Shown here piece by piece: positions 6,235 to 6,358 of a stretch of 6,358 nt of DNA. The translations under genes and the position numbers were made by a program. The notes beneath the pieces are model-generated. The model saw nothing but the letters and a program-made list of their open reading frames with translations, was not told the origin of the DNA and ran no database searches. Source of the DNA: Candidatus Zymogenus sp. (lineage in GTDB: Bacteria; Desulfobacterota; Zymogenia; Zymogenales; Zymogenaceae); NCBI GenBank assembly GCA_030613285.1, contig JAUWME010000146.1, forward strand, positions 1-6,358. Direction: 5' to 3'. Within the stretch, counting starts at the first letter, position 1, and every line of letters starts with the position of its first letter.

Positions 6235-6358
6235 AAAAATCCGGTTTGACCTTCAGGTTGTTGCCTCTTGGATTGAGCCCGGCTCCAAGGTGCTCGATCT
6301 CGGATGCGGCGAGGGCAACCTCCTTTATTTTTTGAGAGAAAATAAACAAGCGGTTTGC
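6212..6358 (+). CDS. metW: methionine biosynthesis protein MetW, N-terminal part (cut by window edge)
   Basis: The ATG at 6212 opens a frame of 49 codons that runs to the window end, in a different frame from metX and overlapping its last 23 nt. The peptide has [17 protein letters not shown] at 11-27 followed by [11 protein letters not shown] (28-38), the SAM-binding motif I of class I methyltransferases and characteristic of MetW. MetW proteins are about 200 residues, so roughly a quarter is present. In proteobacteria metW commonly follows metX, and MetW is thought to support MetX activity; a methyl-transfer reaction has not been firmly established to my knowledge. GGAACGGG inside the end of metX (6201-6208) could serve as a weak ribosome site. 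The overlap implies translational coupling. Confidence 0.9.
   Translation, partial: MEKLDSYKKIRFDLQVVASWIEPGSKVLDLGCGEGNLLYFLRENKQAVC

Overview
The window looks like a chromosomal segment of a Gram-negative bacterium. Three things suggest a Desulfobacterota/Deltaproteobacteria-like lineage: methionine made through acyl-homoserine with the gene order metY-metX-metW, a Sec-type signal peptide on a tetratricopeptide (TPR) protein, and a helix-turn-helix protein carrying a cysteine/tryptophan 'two-CW' module. That placement is inference from gene content; there is no rRNA or other marker.

Layout, left to right. (1) Positions 1-1646 are read from the minus strand: a 445-residue multi-spanning membrane protein that I cannot assign to a named family (309-1646), and a possible hydrophobic gene running off the left edge (1-118). 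(2) Positions 1647-2358 are about 700 bases with no convincing gene. They hold a G-rich minus-strand leader, a cluster of direct and inverted repeats (1964-2062), a compact palindrome (2083-2097), a degenerate copy of what looks like a dispersed palindromic repeat (2113-2181), and a long nested inverted repeat just upstream of the next gene (2208-2290). (3) 2359-3051 is a secreted or periplasmic TPR protein whose two halves differ sharply in base composition. (4) 3239-3634 is a small XRE-type regulator fused to a Cys/Trp-rich module, preceded by a -35-like hexamer and two perfect palindromes that look like operators. (5) 3785-6358 is a tight methionine operon: metY, metX and the start of metW.

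In the operon, MetX acylates homoserine and MetY replaces the acyl group with sulfide to give homocysteine. MetW is the usual methyltransferase-fold partner of MetX. The spacing (8 nt between metY and metX; a 23-nt metX/metW overlap) points to one transcript with translational coupling. The regulator lies 150 bp upstream in the same direction and may sense redox or metal state and act on itself or on the operon; this is a hypothesis from position only.

I do not see a defence system, CRISPR array, transposase, tRNA or rRNA. The most unusual material is the structured intergenic DNA at 1964-2293 and the palindrome-flanked XRE/two-CW gene. The metabolic genes are ordinary.
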